Part shown: positions 34,004-34,416 of the stretch, one piece after another
Layout: each line of letters opens with the position of its first letter
Position numbering within the stretch: position 1 is the first letter of the stretch
NCBI GenBank assembly: GCA_027294455.1
Contig: JAPULZ010000253.1
Span: 1 to 34,416, forward strand
Direction of reading: 5' to 3'
Source: Gemmatimonadota bacterium
GTDB taxonomy: Bacteria > Gemmatimonadota > Gemmatimonadetes > Gemmatimonadales > GWC2-71-9
DNA length: 34,416 bases
The notes under the pieces: generated by a model
The model's database searches: none
Seen by the model: only the letters and a program-made list of their open reading frames with translations
What the model was told of the DNA's origin: nothing
Position numbers and translations under genes: made by a program

Positions 34004-34416
34004 ATGCATCGCTTTGCCACCCGGGGAGTACTGGTGTGTGCTCTCTCCGCCCTCACGTGGGGTTGCAACGAGAATACCGCAGGCACGGGCGCGGACGGAG
34101 TCGCGCCAACCGTTGCCATTCTCATGCCCGACACCGTCATCGACCGCAGTCAGGGCTTGCAGTTCACCGTCAATGCCACCGACAATATCTCACTGCTGAC
34201 CGTCGGCTGGAGCGTCACCGGTCCCGTCCTCCTGGATTCGACCACGACGTTCTCGGCCACCACTCCGGCGTTTACCGAAGCCGTCACGATCCCCGTCTCC
34301 GCCAACTCCGGCACCTTCATCATCATCGCGCGAGCGACCGATGGTAGTGGGTTGGCCGCGATCGAAGACACGGTCATCGCGACCATCGACACCACCTTGT
34401 TGCCCACAGCGGTGTT
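34004..34416 (+). CDS. Secreted Ig-like lipoprotein (3' end off window)
   Basis: The ATG at 34004 follows AGGGA (33991-33995) and the frame stays open to the last base, giving about 137 residues. A lipoprotein signal ends in LTWGC. The mature part begins with a flexible segment (NENTAGTGADG) and continues into a beta-rich region (APTVAILMPDTVIDRSQ, LQFTVNATDNISLLTVGWSV) typical of bacterial Ig-like domains in surface proteins. An AVTIPVSANSGTFIIIARATDGSG stretch may be the end of the first repeat. Its function is unknown. It lies 70 bases after pilQ, so it might be a surface or pilus-associated adhesin, but no sequence feature proves it. Confidence 0.7.
   Translation, partial: MHRFATRGVLVCALSALTWGCNENTAGTGADGVAPTVAILMPDTVIDRSQGLQFTVNATDNISLLTVGWSVTGPVLLDSTTTFSATTPAFTEAVTIPVSANSGTFIIIARATDGSGLAAIEDTVIATIDTTLLPTAV

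Overview
The window is high-G+C bacterial chromosome with mostly same-strand, tightly packed genes. It probably comes from Gemmatimonadota or a close relative in the Fibrobacterota-Chlorobiota-Bacteroidota (FCB) assemblage. This is an inference from a SprA/Sov-type giant outer-membrane protein and a Bacteroidetes-like glutaminyl-cyclase-type M28 lipoprotein lying next to a complete-looking type IV pilus (T4P) locus. No rRNA, tRNA, insertion sequence, integrase or CRISPR array is visible. No gene-free stretch exceeds 300 bases; the longest is the 257-base pilA leader region.

Layout. (1) 1-7517: the 3' bulk of a SprA-like gene whose start lies off the window, then an overlapping M28/glutaminyl-cyclase-like lipoprotein and a ComEA-like helix-hairpin-helix protein. 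(2) 7524-11746: a pilB-pilT-pilC operon with its own promoter and a bidirectional terminator. (3) 11745-14342, minus strand: an aspartokinase/diaminopimelate decarboxylase fusion (lysine and DAP biosynthesis), the only minus-strand gene. (4) 14422-17471: the pilS-pilR two-component pair, PilR being an NtrC-type sigma-54 activator. (5) 17493-25185: one DPM1-like GT2 glycosyltransferase and four large GT-C membrane proteins joined by start/stop overlaps; the last is TMTC-like with a periplasmic repeat tail. (6) 25186-26808: a leader region with a strong sigma-54 promoter match, three tandem type IV pilin genes and a terminator. (7) 26905-29145: pilV-, pilW- and pilX-like minor pilin genes. (8) 29201-33933: a pilMNOPQ operon with its own promoter. 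(9) 34004-34416: the start of a secreted Ig-like lipoprotein cut by the window end.

How it fits together. PilB and PilT would power extension and retraction on the PilC platform. PilM-N-O-P link the inner membrane to the PilQ secretin. The three pilins form the fibre, and the PilV/W/X-like proteins prime or cap it. PilS-PilR probably drive the pilins through the -24/-12 promoter at 25378-25393. The five-gene glycosyltransferase block sits between regulator and pilins, so a dedicated pilin (or surface-protein) O-glycosylation pathway is the most attractive new-system hypothesis. The second is a possible SprA/glutaminyl-cyclase export-and-maturation pair. No pilD (prepilin peptidase) or pilY1 gene is in the window.
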